Source: Brevibacterium sp. XM4083
GTDB taxonomy: Bacteria > Actinomycetota > Actinomycetes > Actinomycetales > Brevibacteriaceae
DNA length: 64,000 nt
Direction of reading: 5' to 3'
NCBI RefSeq assembly: GCF_006489205.2
Contig: NZ_VFYR02000006.1
Span: forward strand, 107,226-171,225
Part shown: piece by piece, positions 1 through 9,695 of the stretch
Numbering within the stretch: position 1 is the first letter of the stretch
How the letters are laid out: the number at the start of each line of letters is the position of its first letter
Notes under the pieces: generated by a model
Told to the model about the DNA's origin: nothing
Database searches by the model: none
What the model saw: the letters and a program-made list of their open reading frames with translations, nothing else
Position numbers and translations under genes: made by a program

Positions 1-14
1 CGCCCCGCCTCGGC

Positions 15-941
15 TCAGGCGAGGCCGATGGCGAAGGCCGTGCGGGACTTGAGGCTGCCGTCTGCGCGGACCTCGGCGACGGAGACGAGTTCGCCGTCAC
101 TGGTCACGGCGACGTCGCTGCCGTCGACCCCGGTCGTCGTCCACGGTCCGGCCAGGGGCTTGCCCTGCATGAGGTCCCTCGCCCCGGCCGCATCGACGGT
201 CACGGTCGGGAGCAGCTGGGAGGCCGCCTCGGCGAGCGGGATGAGTGGCGGGGCGGGGGTGTCGAGGTCGTCGGGGATCGTCACGGCGCCCTGGAGGTCG
301 AAGGGCCCGACCCGAGTGCGGCGCAGTGCGGTGAGATGACCGTGGACCCCGAGGCCCGCACCGAGGTCGCGGGCGAGGGCCCGGATGTACGTTCCCGAGG
401 AGCAGTCGACGACGACGTCGAGGTCGATGTGTCCGCCCCCGGCACTGTCCCGCCGGGTCTCGAGGACGTCGAACTGCGTCACCTCGACTCGGCGGGGTTC
501 GAGGACGACGTCCTCGCCGGCCCTCACGCGCGCATACGAGCGCTTGCCGTCGACCTTGATCGCCGAGACGGCGCTCGGGACCTGGTCGATGGGCCCGCGC
601 AGGGCGGTGACCCCGGAGGCGATGTCGGCGTCCGTGACCGCAGCCAGGCGCGCGGGGTCCGCGAAGACGTCCGGTTCGGAGTCGGCGTCGTCGGTCGGGG
701 TGCCGGCGCCGAGGCGGATCGTCGCTGCGTAGGTCTTCGACACCCCGGTGATGTGGCCGAGCAGCTTCGTTCCCCGACCGAGGCCGAGGACGAGGACGCC
801 GGTGGCCATCGGGTCGAGGGTGCCGGCGTGGCCGACCTTGCGGGTGCCGTACCCGCGGCGGATGCGGGAGACGACGGCGTGGGAGGACAGCCCCTGCGGT
901 TTGTCGCAGACGAGGATGCCCTGCGGGGAAGTCTCGCTCAC
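15..941 (-). CDS. truB: tRNA pseudouridine(55) synthase TruB
   Basis: Converts U55 in the T-loop of tRNAs to pseudouridine. The 308-residue product has the family's N-terminal KPQGLSSHAVV stretch and the catalytic loop HAGTLDPMATGVLVL, in which Asp43 is the expected nucleophile. A C-terminal PUA-like part follows. Length is normal for the family. It is the last gene of the minus-strand rimP-nusA-infB-rbfA array and starts only 4 bp after the preceding peptidase gene, so it is probably co-transcribed. No odd features were seen. Confidence 0.95.
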   Translation of the reverse strand: MSETSPQGILVCDKPQGLSSHAVVSRIRRGYGTRKVGHAGTLDPMATGVLVLGLGRGTKLLGHITGVSKTYAATIRLGAGTPTDDADSEPDVFADPARLAAVTDADIASGVTALRGPIDQVPSAVSAIKVDGKRSYARVRAGEDVVLEPRRVEVTQFDVLETRRDSAGGGHIDLDVVVDCSSGTYIRALARDLGAGLGVHGHLTALRRTRVGPFDLQGAVTIPDDLDTPAPPLIPLAEAASQLLPTVTVDAAGARDLMQGKPLAGPWTTTGVDGSDVAVTSDGELVSVAEVRADGSLKSRTAFAIGLA

Positions 942-945
942 CTGG

Positions 946-1824
946 TCAGTTGAACGAGGCGTGGACGTGGTCCATGTGGTTCTGCGTCGCCGAACCGCGG
1001 TCCTCCATCGACTTCCAGCCGCGGCCGGGCATCCAGATGCGCTTCTCGAAGATGACGTACTTGACGTTGAGCGCCTTCGCGTTCTTGATGAGGTACTCGG
1101 AGATGCGGTCGCCGGTCGAGCCGGCGATCATGATGTCGACGGCTTCGCCGGTGTTGTGGTCCGAGCCGGTGCCGGGGCGACGGCCACCGAAGGTCTTGAC
1201 CTCGGGGAACTTCGCGCACACGGCACGGTAGCCGTTGACGGCGTTGGGCAGGAGACCCGACTCGATCGAGGACGAGACCTTGCACGGGGGCGTCTCGACG
1301 CCCGACGGGGTGCTGCCGCCGCCCTTCGACTCCGACTTCTCCTCGCCCTTCGAGCCCGACGCGCTCTTCGAGGCCTGCGCGCTCGACTCCTGGGTCGGCT
1401 TCGGCTTCGGGGTCTTGACGTTGAGGGTGGTCTTCGAGGAGGTCTTGTTCTTGTACTTCGGGTCCTTCTTGACCTCTTCGATGTACTCCTTGCCGGCCTT
1501 CTCGCGCTGTGCGTCGATCTCCTCCTGGCTCACGCCGGTGGAGGCGGGCGCCTCCTGCTGCTGCGAGGTGCTCGCGGCCTCGGTCGTCACTTCCCCGGTC
1601 TGCGGGGGTCCCATGACGACGCTCGAACCGACGACGGCGGCCGTCGCGGCGGCCGGCACGGCGATCGCTGCGACGACGGGCCGCTGCTTGACCGTGGCGA
1701 GCACGGACGTGGCCGTCGAGGGGGCCTCAGCCGAGTGCCGACCGGTCGAGCGCTTGGCCGCGGGAGCGAGGTCCCGGATCAGTTGCTTGGCGAAGCCGGG
1801 CTTTGGTGAAGAGTGCTTACCCAA
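946..1824 (-). CDS. secreted cell-wall hydrolase, ARB_07466/M15-like C-terminal domain
   Basis: 292-residue exported protein. A basic N-terminus is followed by a hydrophobic Ala/Val segment at about residues 50-72 (signal anchor), a Ser/Lys/Pro-rich linker (about 75-170), and a C-terminal domain (about 180-292). That domain carries the pattern SDHNTGEAVDIM, later PGRGW, and a terminal NHMDHVHASF. His/Asp spacing of this kind is typical of the ARB_07466-type, M15-like zinc peptidase fold, so a peptidoglycan hydrolase role is inferred. It lies between rbfA and truB, where many actinobacteria carry other genes. A promoter-like pair sits just upstream (1871-1898). The substrate is not predictable from sequence. 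Confidence 0.75.
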   Translation of the reverse strand: MGKHSSPKPGFAKQLIRDLAPAAKRSTGRHSAEAPSTATSVLATVKQRPVVAAIAVPAAATAAVVGSSVVMGPPQTGEVTTEAASTSQQQEAPASTGVSQEEIDAQREKAGKEYIEEVKKDPKYKNKTSSKTTLNVKTPKPKPTQESSAQASKSASGSKGEEKSESKGGGSTPSGVETPPCKVSSSIESGLLPNAVNGYRAVCAKFPEVKTFGGRRPGTGSDHNTGEAVDIMIAGSTGDRISEYLIKNAKALNVKYVIFEKRIWMPGRGWKSMEDRGSATQNHMDHVHASFN

Positions 1825-1870
1825 TGCAGAAATCCCTTAACAGAGTCGTAATCAGATCGTTACCCGAAAA

Positions 1871-1898
1871 AGTCTAGGGCATCGCGGAAAGATAACAA
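1871..1898 (-). promoter_or_regulatory. candidate sigma-A promoter for the secreted hydrolase
   Basis: On the minus strand TTGTTA is followed after 16 bp by TAGACT, a good -35/-10 pair for an actinobacterial housekeeping promoter. It lies about 50-75 bp upstream of the hydrolase start, in a noticeably AT-richer patch than its surroundings. This suggests that the peptidase and truB have their own promoter in addition to read-through from rbfA. Confidence 0.45.
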
Positions 1899-2029
1899 AA
1901 CTGTTACGCAGGATTTTTCTGCCCATCGTGAGCAAGGTCGCTTCCGCTCCCCCACCCGGGTACCGCCTCGGCGAGGGTGCGGCACACGGGTCGGCGCCGG
2001 GACCGCCCGCCCTCACCTCGGCGGATGTC

Positions 2030-2467
2030 TCAGGACTCGTCGGACTCGACCTCGGACCGCTTGTACGGGTCGGCGTCGCCGGCGGGCTTCGCATCCTTCT
2101 TGAGATCGGCGATGCGCGCGTCGTCGGCGGCCGCTCGGGCGAGGAGGTTGTCGAGGCGCAGCGCCTCCTCGGGGACGGCGTCGGCGATGAACTCGAGGCT
2201 CGGGGTCAGCCGGATCGTCAGACCCTTGCCGACCTCGGAGCGGATGAAGCCCTTCGCGGATTCGAGCGCCTTGGCCGTCGACTCGAGGTCGGCGCCGTCA
2301 CCGTAGACGGTGTAGAAGATCGTCGCGTGCTGGAGGTCGCCGGTGACGCGGACATCGGTGACGGTGACGAAGCCGAGCCGGGGGTCCTTGAGCCTGCGTT
2401 CGATCGTGCTCGCGACGATGACCTTGATCTGGTCGGCGATCTTGCGTGCGCGGGTTGCGTCTGCCAT
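2030..2467 (-). CDS. rbfA: 30S ribosome-binding factor RbfA
   Basis: Assembly factor that binds the 30S subunit during 16S rRNA maturation. The 145-residue product begins [18 protein letters not shown] and has the KH-like core with [14 protein letters not shown] and later the LRLDNLL region. The frame is open further upstream, but the start at 2467 is preferred because it matches the family N-terminus and has AAAGGACACC just before it. The C-terminus is an Asp/Glu/Ser tail. It follows infB after a strong hairpin. Confidence 0.93.
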   Translation of the reverse strand: MADATRARKIADQIKVIVASTIERRLKDPRLGFVTVTDVRVTGDLQHATIFYTVYGDGADLESTAKALESAKGFIRSEVGKGLTIRLTPSLEFIADAVPEEALRLDNLLARAAADDARIADLKKDAKPAGDADPYKRSEVESDES

Positions 2468-2533
2468 GTGGTGTCCTTTGTCGTGGCCGGTCGGGTGCCG
2501 GTGAGTGCTGGGAAGAAGTCTATAAGGAGCGAA

Positions 2534-2561
2534 GCGGCCGGTGCGTGATCGCACCGGCCGC
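2534..2561 (-). terminator. strong hairpin between infB and rbfA
   Basis: A perfect 12-bp stem (GCGGCCGGTGCG) with a 4-base loop lies directly after the infB stop and about 65 bp before rbfA. On the minus strand it is followed by a pyrimidine-rich stretch but not a clean U-run, so it may be a partial terminator, an attenuator or an RNA-processing site that lowers rbfA expression relative to infB. Confidence 0.5.
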
Positions 2562-2585
2562 TTGGCCAATCAGCTCACGAGAGCG

Positions 2586-5426
2586 TCAGTCGCGCGGCTT
2601 CTCGCGCATCTCGAAGGTCTCGATGATGTCGCCGACCTTGAGGTCGTTGAAGCTGCCGAGTCCGATGCCGCACTCGTAGCCTTCGCGGACCTCGGTCGCA
2701 TCGTCCTTGAACCGCCGCAGCGATTCGACCTTGAGGTTGTCGCCGATGACCACGCCGTCGCGGGTGACCCGCGCCGCCGAGTTCCTCGTGATGACCCCGT
2801 CGCGGACGATCGAACCGGCGATGTTGCCGAACTTCGAGGACCGGAAGACCTCGCGGATCTCCGCCGAGCCCGTCTGGACCTCTTCGAACTCGGGCTTGAG
2901 CATGCCCTTGAGCGAGTTCTCGATGTCGTCGATCGCCTGGTAGATGACCGAGTAGTAGCGCACGTCGACGCCTTCGCGGTCGGCCAGGTCGCGGGCCTTG
3001 GCCTCGGGTCGGACGTTGAAGCCGATGACGATCGCGTTGTCGACGGTGGCGAGGTTGATGTCGTTCTCCGTGATCGCACCGACGCCGCGGTGGATGATCC
3101 GGAGGTCGACCTCGTCGCCGACGTCGATCTTGAGCAGCGAGTCCTCGAGCGCTTCGACGGCACCGGAGACATCGCCCTTGAGGATGAGGTTGAGCATGTC
3201 GACCTTGCCCTCGGCGAGTGCCTTGGTGAAGTCCTCGAGGCTGATCCGCTTGCGGCCGCGGGCCTGGGCGGCGTTGCGCTCGATGGCGTCGCGCTTCTCC
3301 GCGATCTGGCGTGCGGTGCGGTCGTCATCGGTGGAGATGAACGAGTCGCCGGCGCGCGGGACCGAGGAGAGTCCGAGCACCTGGACGGGACGCGAGGGTC
3401 CCGCCTCGGAGACGGAGTTGCCGTTCTCGTCGAACATCGCACGCACACGGCCGAACGCGGTGCCGCAGACGATCGCATCGCCCTGGCGCAGCGTGCCCGA
3501 CTCGACGAGGACGGTCGCGACGGCGCCGCGGCCCTTGTCGAGCTTCGCTTCGATCGCGATGCCGCGGGCTGCCTTGTTCGGGTTCGCCCGCAGGTCGAGC
3601 GCGGCGTCCGTGGTGAGCAGGACCGACTCGAGGAGCTCGTCGATGCCCTCGCGCTTGAGCGCGGAGATCGGGACGAACATCGTGTCGCCGCCGTACTCCT
3701 CGGCCACGAGGTTGTACTCGGTGAGCTGCTGCATCACCTTGGCCGGGTTGGCGCCGTCCTTGTCGATCTTGTTCACCGCCACGACGATCGGCACATCCGC
3801 CGCCTGAGCGTGGTTGAGCGCTTCGATCGTCTGCGGCATCACACCGTCGTCGGCGGCGACCACGAGGATCGCGAGGTCCGTCGACTTCGCACCGCGGGCA
3901 CGCATGGCGGTGAACGCCTCGTGACCCGGGGTGTCGAGGAAGGTGATGCGACGCTCGGAGCCCTCGTGCTCGACCTCGACCTGGTAGGCACCGATGTGCT
4001 GGGTGATGCCGCCGGCCTCACGGGCGACGACGTTGGCCGAGCGGATCGCGTCGAGCAGCTTCGTCTTACCGTGGTCGACGTGACCCATGACGGTGACGAC
4101 CGGCGGGCGGGCGACGAGATCGTCGTCGTCCTCCTCGGCGGCTTCCGCATCGAGGTCGATGTCGAAGGTCTCGAGCAGCTCGCGGTCCTCGTCCTCGGGT
4201 GAGACGATCTCGATCTTGTAGCCGAGCTCCTCACCGAGCACCTGGAAGGTGTCCTCGTCGAGGGACTGGGTGATCGTCGCCATCTCGCCGAGGTGGAAGA
4301 GCACCGTGACGAGGTTCGTCGGGTCGGTGTTGATCTTCTCGGCGAAGTCGGCCAGCGACGAGCCGCGGCGCAGGCGCAGCGGCGTCTCGCCGTCGCCGCG
4401 CGGAACCGTGACACCGCCGATCGACGGTGCCTGCATCTGCTCGAGCTCGGCGCGCTTGGCCCGCTTCGACTTCCGGCCCTTCTGGCGGGGACCGCCGCCG
4501 CGGCCGAACGCACCCTGGGTGCTGCCGCGACCGCGACCCGAACCGCGACCGCCGCCCGGGCCTCCGCCCGGTCCGCGACGTCCTGCCGGAGCGCCGCCGG
4601 GTGCGCCGGCGGGACCGCCGGGTCCACCGGCGGGAGCGTTGCCGCGACCGCCTCCGCGTCCCCGGCCCGGAGCGGGCTTGTTGAGCGCGGAGTTCTTCAT
4701 CATCGACGGGTTGGGGCGGGGGGCGCCGGGCCGAGGACCGGCTGCGCCTGCCTCACCGCTGGGGCGCGGAGGACGCTGGCCGGGCTTGGGCATGCCCTGC
4801 GAGTTCGCGAACGGGTTGTTGCCGGGACGCGCACCGCCCTGACCGCCCTGACGGCCGCCGGGCTTCGGGGCACCTGAGCGTCCACCGGGCTTCGGCATGC
4901 CCTGCGAGGGAGCGAAGGGGTTGTTGCCGGGACGAGCGCTGCCCGCACCGCCCTGACGACCGCCGGGCTTCGGAGCACCGGGCTTGGCCGCACCCGGCTT
5001 CGGGGCTGCTGCGGGCTTCGGAGCCGCCGGACGTGCCGGGGCTTCGCCGGCCGCTGGGGAGGCCGGGGTCTCGGCCGCAGGCTTCGCGGCAGGCTTGGGT
5101 GCCGACTTCGCCGCCGGCTTGGCAGCGGACTCGGACTTCGCCGCCGGCTTGGCGCCGGGCTTCGCTGCGGGCTTGGCAGCCGGAGCGCCGGGCTTGGCCG
5201 CGGCCTTTCCGGGCTTCGCAGCCGGCTTCTTGGTCGAATCGCCTCCGGCCTTGCCGCCGGCAGGCGCGGAATCGGCGAATGCCTCCTTCACCCGTCGCAC
5301 GACGGGGGCTTCGAGCGTCGAGGAGGCGGACGAAACGAATTCGCCCATGTCCTTGAGTTTCTCGAGGACGATCTTGCTGGTTGTGCCGAGCTCTTTCGCG
5401 AGCTCATGGACACGGGGCTTTGCCAC
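2586..5426 (-). CDS. infB: translation initiation factor IF-2
   Basis: GTPase that delivers initiator tRNA to the ribosome. The 946-residue product has an N-terminal IF2_N motif ([14 protein letters not shown]), then a long Ala/Pro/Gly/Lys/Arg-rich low-complexity region (about 50-340) typical of actinobacterial IF-2. The G domain follows, with GHVDHGKT (about 446-453), DTPGHEAF and NKIDKDGA, and then domains II-IV. The start codon is GTG at 5426, preceded by AGGAGAAC. It sits in the conserved nusA-ylxR-infB-rbfA order. Confidence 0.97.
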   Translation of the reverse strand: MAKPRVHELAKELGTTSKIVLEKLKDMGEFVSSASSTLEAPVVRRVKEAFADSAPAGGKAGGDSTKKPAAKPGKAAAKPGAPAAKPAAKPGAKPAAKSESAAKPAAKSAPKPAAKPAAETPASPAAGEAPARPAAPKPAAAPKPGAAKPGAPKPGGRQGGAGSARPGNNPFAPSQGMPKPGGRSGAPKPGGRQGGQGGARPGNNPFANSQGMPKPGQRPPRPSGEAGAAGPRPGAPRPNPSMMKNSALNKPAPGRGRGGGRGNAPAGGPGGPAGAPGGAPAGRRGPGGGPGGGRGSGRGRGSTQGAFGRGGGPRQKGRKSKRAKRAELEQMQAPSIGGVTVPRGDGETPLRLRRGSSLADFAEKINTDPTNLVTVLFHLGEMATITQSLDEDTFQVLGEELGYKIEIVSPEDEDRELLETFDIDLDAEAAEEDDDDLVARPPVVTVMGHVDHGKTKLLDAIRSANVVAREAGGITQHIGAYQVEVEHEGSERRITFLDTPGHEAFTAMRARGAKSTDLAILVVAADDGVMPQTIEALNHAQAADVPIVVAVNKIDKDGANPAKVMQQLTEYNLVAEEYGGDTMFVPISALKREGIDELLESVLLTTDAALDLRANPNKAARGIAIEAKLDKGRGAVATVLVESGTLRQGDAIVCGTAFGRVRAMFDENGNSVSEAGPSRPVQVLGLSSVPRAGDSFISTDDDRTARQIAEKRDAIERNAAQARGRKRISLEDFTKALAEGKVDMLNLILKGDVSGAVEALEDSLLKIDVGDEVDLRIIHRGVGAITENDINLATVDNAIVIGFNVRPEAKARDLADREGVDVRYYSVIYQAIDDIENSLKGMLKPEFEEVQTGSAEIREVFRSSKFGNIAGSIVRDGVITRNSAARVTRDGVVIGDNLKVESLRRFKDDATEVREGYECGIGLGSFNDLKVGDIIETFEMREKPRD

Positions 5427-5560
5427 AGTTCTCCTGTCCGGGTTCCTTCCCGGTCAGGAAGAAACCTCATCAATGAAGAGCAGGTCTCATTACACTGCTC
5501 TCTCGAATTCCGGTGAGGGTGTCATCGCACGACACTCACTACTTGTCATCCATTCTTGGC

Positions 5561-5899
5561 TCACCCGTTCTGTCTGGGTTCGGTGTCCAGCTCCGGAAGG
5601 TCCGAAGCGGTGATCTTCGTCCGAAAGGCTCGGGCGAAGGGAGCGGATGTCCGCGCCTTCTCGAGGCACTTCGCATCCGGGTGCATCCAGGCCCCTCGTC
5701 CCGGCAGTGTCTTCGACACGTCGGGGACGATGGCCGGCCGCTCGTCGGGGCGATGCACGAAGCGCATGAGCTCGTCCCGATCCGCTGTCTGCCTGCAGGC
5801 GATGCACGTCCGTTGAGGTGCACTGCCAGCATTCACAGTCAACAATTCTACAGCACTTCCATTCCCGGTTCCGCCACCGGCGAACGTGGTCGGGATCAC
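5561..5899 (-). CDS. ylxR: YlxR-family RNA-binding protein (DUF448)
   Basis: Small nucleic-acid-binding protein encoded between nusA and infB in most Gram-positive bacteria. The signature PQRTCIACRQ, LMRFV and PGRGAWMHP is present, followed by CLEKA and AFARAFR. The frame gives 112 residues from a GTG at 5899. The conserved domain begins about 28 residues in, so a later start is equally possible and no ribosome-binding site settles it. The family is linked to transcription or RNase P regulation in other bacteria; the role here is inferred from position. Confidence 0.85.
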   Translation of the reverse strand: MIPTTFAGGGTGNGSAVELLTVNAGSAPQRTCIACRQTADRDELMRFVHRPDERPAIVPDVSKTLPGRGAWMHPDAKCLEKARTSAPFARAFRTKITASDLPELDTEPRQNG

Positions 5900-5935
5900 G
5901 CCGAGGTGTTCGGGCGCCTTGTCGGGACCGCAGCA

Positions 5936-5950
5936 CGCCTCGCCGAGGCG
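5936..5950. repeat. short palindromic backbone repeat CGCCTCGCCGAGGCG
   Basis: A perfect 7-bp inverted repeat around a single C lies just beyond the nusA stop. A 21-base match to it occurs inside the NrtR-like gene at 12,767, and close variants occur at 1963, 18,789, 23,802, 24,553 and 29,249. None was noticed to the right of 33.7 kb. It may be a dispersed protein-binding or structural motif, or partly a by-product of Ala-Glu-Ala codons. Confidence 0.4.
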
Positions 5951-5957
5951 GTCGCCC

Positions 5958-6920
5958 TCAGTCCTCGGCGACGATGTCGATCTTCCAGCCGGTGAGCTTC
6001 GCGGCCAGGCGCGCGTTCTGGCCCTCCTTGCCGATCGCGAGCGAGAGCTGGTCGCGCGGGACCACGGCCCGGGACTCCTGGCTGCCGGCGTCGAGGATGT
6101 CGACGCGGGTGGCCTTCGCCGGGGAGAGCGCGTGGGCGACGAACTTCGCCGGGTCGTCGCTGTAGTCGACGATGTCGATCTTCTCCTGCCCGAGCTCGTT
6201 CATCACCGCACGCACACGGGAGCCGAGTTCGCCGATGCACGAGCCCTTCGCGTTGACGCCGGGCTTCGTCGCGCGGACCGCGAGCTTCGTGCGGTGGCCC
6301 GCCTCTCGGGCGAGGGAGACGATCTCGACGGTGCCGTCGGCGATCTCGGGCGCCTCAAGGGCGAAGAGCCGGCGGACGAGGTTCGGGTGGGTGCGCGAGA
6401 CGGTCACCGAGGTGCCCTTGGGTCCCTTGTGGACGTCGGCGATGTAGACCCGCAGACGGGTGCCGTGCTTGTACTCCTCGCCGGGCACCTGCTCGTGCGG
6501 GGGCAGCACCGCTTCGACCTCGCCGAGGTCGACCTGGACCATCTGCGGGTCCCGACCCTGCTGGATGGTGCCGGAGACGATCTCTCCCTCCCGCCCCTTG
6601 AAGGAGCCGAGCAGGGTCTCGTCCTCGACATCGCGCAGACGCTGGTGGATGACCTGGCGCGCGGTCTGCGCGGCGATGCGTCCGAAGCCTGAGGGGGTGT
6701 CGTCGAATTCGCCGATGGGATTGTCGTCGTTGTCGAATTCGACCGCCCAGATGCGCACCTCTCCGGTGGACTTGTCGAGTTCGGCACGGGCATCGGGCCA
6801 CGCGCCCTCGGTCTTCTGGTAGGCAAGGAAGAGCGCCTGCTCGATGAGTTCGATCAGAGTGTCGAACGGAATCTCGCGCTCACGTTCGATGACGCGCAGA
6901 ACATCGAGATCGATATCCAT
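5958..6920 (-). CDS. nusA: transcription termination/antitermination factor NusA
   Basis: Binds RNA polymerase and nascent RNA to modulate pausing and termination. The 320-residue product starts MDIDLDVLRVIEREREIP, has the N-terminal polymerase-binding domain, an S1 domain (about 110-185, with EGEIVSGTIQQ) and two KH domains (GSRVRAVMNELGQEKIDIV and IGKEGQNARLAAKL). It lacks the C-terminal acidic repeats of enterobacterial NusA, as is normal in actinobacteria. GAGAGGAT precedes the start. First large gene after rimP in the array. Confidence 0.96.
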   Translation of the reverse strand: MDIDLDVLRVIEREREIPFDTLIELIEQALFLAYQKTEGAWPDARAELDKSTGEVRIWAVEFDNDDNPIGEFDDTPSGFGRIAAQTARQVIHQRLRDVEDETLLGSFKGREGEIVSGTIQQGRDPQMVQVDLGEVEAVLPPHEQVPGEEYKHGTRLRVYIADVHKGPKGTSVTVSRTHPNLVRRLFALEAPEIADGTVEIVSLAREAGHRTKLAVRATKPGVNAKGSCIGELGSRVRAVMNELGQEKIDIVDYSDDPAKFVAHALSPAKATRVDILDAGSQESRAVVPRDQLSLAIGKEGQNARLAAKLTGWKIDIVAED

Positions 6921-7028
6921 GGCCCTTATCCTCTCCGGCCCCAGGCGGTGCGGTCGTGCCGCTGACCGCCTGACGCATTGAATTGTCGGTGTTCACTTAT
7001 CAGGCGAACCAGTGTATCGCAGTTGCCC

Positions 7029-7493
7029 TCACCGGAACTTCAGCTCCACCTGGGCCTTGACGATGTCGCCGAGGCCGACCGTCCGCTTCTCCCGCCGGGC
7101 GGGGTCGGTACCGCTGATCGCGTCGTCGGCGACCTCCTCGAGGTCGAGCTTGAAGCTCTCCTTCTTCGTGCTCACCTCGAGCCGGCGCCCGAGCACCCGC
7201 CGGAAGTGACGCGGCTGTTCGAGCTTCCGGGTCGCTCCGGGGCTCGTCACCTCGAGCTGGTAGGGCTTGTCGCGGAAGACCTCCACGGAGTCGAGGGCAT
7301 CGCCGACGATGCGCGTGGACTCAGCGATCTTGTCCATCGACATCGGCTCCGCGGTCGACTCGTCGAGGTCGACGACGACCGTGAGCGTGCGCCGCTGTCC
7401 CGCGGCGACGGCCTTGACGGTCTCGAGGTGGAACCCGGCCTCGGCCAGGGGCTCCCTCAGCAGCGCCTCGATCCGTGCGACGTCCTCGTCCAT
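7029..7493 (-). CDS. rimP: ribosome maturation factor RimP
   Basis: 30S subunit maturation factor. The 154-residue product begins MDEDVARIEALLREPLAEAGFHLE and contains the family's VDLDE and SPGATRKLEQPRHFRRVLGRRLEV blocks, with the C-terminal SH3-like barrel after them. The open frame extends 46 codons upstream, but the ATG at 7493 has a well-placed AACGGAGAG and matches the family length. It probably heads the minus-strand operon; the divergent lipoprotein gene starts 154 bp away. Confidence 0.92.
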   Translation of the reverse strand: MDEDVARIEALLREPLAEAGFHLETVKAVAAGQRRTLTVVVDLDESTAEPMSMDKIAESTRIVGDALDSVEVFRDKPYQLEVTSPGATRKLEQPRHFRRVLGRRLEVSTKKESFKLDLEEVADDAISGTDPARREKRTVGLGDIVKAQVELKFR

Positions 7494-7647
7494 GCTCTCT
7501 CCGTTCCTCTCGTGACGACTGCTGACCACACCGGTCGGGAGCCGTCCCGCCCTCGTTTCCGAGGGCCGCCGAGCCGGTCCCGTCACCGGTGCATCCCACC
7601 CTATGCGAGACCCCGGGCGAAGGTTAAGCATCCGCTACGATTGCCCT

Positions 7648-8604
7648 ATGCGTTCTCCCCTCACCCGTCGTTCCGTCCTCATCGTCGGCGCGGCGGGGGC
7701 AGGGCTCGGCCTCCTCTCCGGGTGCGGACTGCGCCTCGACACTCCCCCGGAGATCCCGACGCTCGATGCCTCCCAGGAGCTGCGCAATCGCATCGCCCGG
7801 ATCCTCGCCGAGGCGTCGGTGACCGACGGCGATCCCGAGACCGCCGGTGAGGACCTGCAGAAGCTCCGGGACGCGATCGGTCCCGTCTGGGCCCCGCCGA
7901 GCGAGCTCGCGACCGAACCTCCCCCCACGGAGCAGCCCCGTTCCTACCTCGATGCCGCCGAGGCGGTGTCCACGGCCGTCTTCGACGCCGTCTCCCAGCT
8001 CGGCTCGGGTCTCATCCCCGTCCTCACCGACGTCGCCACCGGGTGCGCGCTCACCGCGGGAACGGTGCGCGCTGAGATCCGTGAGGGTGCCGAGCAACGC
8101 CTCCGTGAGGCCTTCGCCGGTGCCGCCGACGATGCCCGAGCCACCCCCGCCGAGGCGGCCCCGGATTCCTCACCCGGTCAGGACGGCGGGGCGAAGGACT
8201 GGAACACGATCCTCGATCAGGCCCGCGCCGCCGCGTACGGCTACGAGCGCCTCGCCGTGCACTTCGATCGGAAGTCCCGAGAGCGGCAGAGCGCCCTCGA
8301 CCGGCTCGAATCGCTCGGATCGCTGGTCGGAGAGATGCTCGAGAACCTCGGTGAGAAGGCGGCCGGCCCCGACGCCCCGGCCTGGAAGCTCGATCCGAGC
8401 CCGACGGATGCGGAGTCGGCCGCGCAGCTCGCCCTCTCCCTCGAGGACGCGGTCGCCGCCTCGCTGCTGCCGTGGCTGCGCACCGATCCGGCCGCGGCCC
8501 TGCGGGTGTGGGAGTCGGCGCGGGCCAGGGAGGCCTTCGCCGCACCGCAGCCGCTGCGCTACACCTATGACGCCGGGCCGGAGTCGCCGAAGGCCGGGAC
8601 GTGA
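7648..8604 (+). CDS. TAT-type lipoprotein with DUF4439 ferritin-like domain
   Basis: 318-residue predicted lipoprotein. The N-terminus has a twin-arginine start (TRRSVLIVGAAGAG) and a lipobox LSGC at about residues 25-28, so export by the TAT pathway and lipid anchoring are likely. The middle is variable and Ala/Pro-rich. The C-terminal helical part (AYGYERLAVHF near residue 195) fits the DUF4439 ferritin-like domain often found beside rimP in actinobacteria. The start at 7648 is chosen because it gives a proper signal peptide. Its stop overlaps the next start by 4 bp, indicating translational coupling. Function unknown. Confidence 0.7.
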   Translation: MRSPLTRRSVLIVGAAGAGLGLLSGCGLRLDTPPEIPTLDASQELRNRIARILAEASVTDGDPETAGEDLQKLRDAIGPVWAPPSELATEPPPTEQPRSYLDAAEAVSTAVFDAVSQLGSGLIPVLTDVATGCALTAGTVRAEIREGAEQRLREAFAGAADDARATPAEAAPDSSPGQDGGAKDWNTILDQARAAAYGYERLAVHFDRKSRERQSALDRLESLGSLVGEMLENLGEKAAGPDAPAWKLDPSPTDAESAAQLALSLEDAVAASLLPWLRTDPAAALRVWESARAREAFAAPQPLRYTYDAGPESPKAGT

Positions 8605-9620
8605 GGGTCCCGCCCGTCCTCTACCGGTCGACGCGCGACATCATCGGCACCGCGCGCACCGACGCCTGGGTCGCAGCCCTCGACTTCATGGCCCATGAGC
8701 TGGGTGAGCGGTGGAATCTGCGCTTCGACGAGGTCCCCGGCGCCCCCTGGGCCGGATGCGAGAGTCTCGTCATCCCCGTCCTCACCCAGGAGAACTACCA
8801 AGGCGTGCTTCGGTTCGCGGCCCCCACCTCGGCGCATACGGCCGCGCACGCGCAGGCGCTGCGGGCGCTGAAGATGTGGAACGGGCACGGAGCGGTGCGG
8901 GTGATCCGCGACGACCGCAGCTTCCGGGTCACCCTGCAGGAGCGGCTGCGGACGAAGGCGAACCTCTCCGTGCTCCCCCTCGCCGAGGTGCCGCCGGTGT
9001 GGGGTGCGCTGCAGAAGTCCCTCGAGATCCCCGCCGGGCCCGACTTCATGCGCGTCCAGGACATGGCCGCGGGCTGGCTGTCGACGTTCGAGGCCGATGC
9101 GACGCTGCTGAGCGGATGGTCGCAGACCGTGCGCGAGGACGCCCACGTCCTCGCCCATGCCCGCACCTGGATGCACACGCTGGCGACCTCGGAGGAGAAC
9201 TGGCTCATCCACGCCGACCTCCACTACTACAACATCCTTGCCGGCAACCCCGACGCCTCGGGCGTCTCGACGTGGAAGGCGATCGACCCGCAGCCGCTGT
9301 CGGGGCCGACGGCGTACACGATCGCCCCCGTCCTGTGGAATCGGCTGACGGAGATCCCCTCCCGCATCCCCCGGGAGCAGGCGGCCTGGCTGCGCGGCTT
9401 CGCCGCCGACCTCGCCCGCCATGCCGGCATCGATCCGCAGTACGGCATCGGTGCGGCGGTCGCCCGTGAGGTGACGAACATGTTCTGGTACCTCCGCTCT
9501 GCCCGCGGCGGCACTGCGGAGTCCCTCGCCGATGCCGCCCGCTCCCTGTGGGTCGCCCGGGCGCTCACCGGTGCCGACGTCCTCGGCGTCGACGCGCACG
9601 CCCTCAAGGCCATCGGCTAG
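8601..9620 (+). CDS. aminoglycoside/hydroxyurea-type small-molecule kinase
   Basis: 339-residue protein with the phosphotransferase fold. The catalytic loop reads HADLHYYNIL (about residue 205) and the metal-binding motif is AIDPQPL (about 230), both typical of the streptomycin 6-kinase / APH(6) group. It starts with GTG overlapping the stop of the lipoprotein gene (GTGA), so the two are co-translated. The real substrate is unknown; chromosomal homologues in actinobacteria are widespread and not necessarily resistance genes. Confidence 0.7.
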   Translation: MRVPPVLYRSTRDIIGTARTDAWVAALDFMAHELGERWNLRFDEVPGAPWAGCESLVIPVLTQENYQGVLRFAAPTSAHTAAHAQALRALKMWNGHGAVRVIRDDRSFRVTLQERLRTKANLSVLPLAEVPPVWGALQKSLEIPAGPDFMRVQDMAAGWLSTFEADATLLSGWSQTVREDAHVLAHARTWMHTLATSEENWLIHADLHYYNILAGNPDASGVSTWKAIDPQPLSGPTAYTIAPVLWNRLTEIPSRIPREQAAWLRGFAADLARHAGIDPQYGIGAAVAREVTNMFWYLRSARGGTAESLADAARSLWVARALTGADVLGVDAHALKAIG

Positions 9621-9657
9621 GCGGACATCAGTCACGCGCGCCTCCTGCCCGCTGCGG

Positions 9658-9695
9658 CGCTCCCCTACCGGATGACGCGCTCCCCTACCGGATGA
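9658..9695. repeat. tandem 18-bp direct repeat at the end of the TSUP gene
   Basis: The block CGCTCCCCTACCGGATGA occurs twice with a 20-bp period, once covering the last codons and stop of the TSUP permease gene and once just downstream. It looks like a small slippage duplication at the 3' end and has no effect on the protein. Confidence 0.75.

Noticed and set aside
1825..2029. c-di-AMP (ydaO) riboswitch before the secreted hydrolase
   Set aside because: CCCGGGTGGGGGAGCGGAAG resembles one piece of it, but the rest of the conserved core is absent and the space is too short.
2541..4202. 553-codon plus-strand open frame over infB
   Set aside because: It is an antisense shadow of a conserved gene in high-GC DNA, with low-complexity Asp/Leu/Arg sequence.
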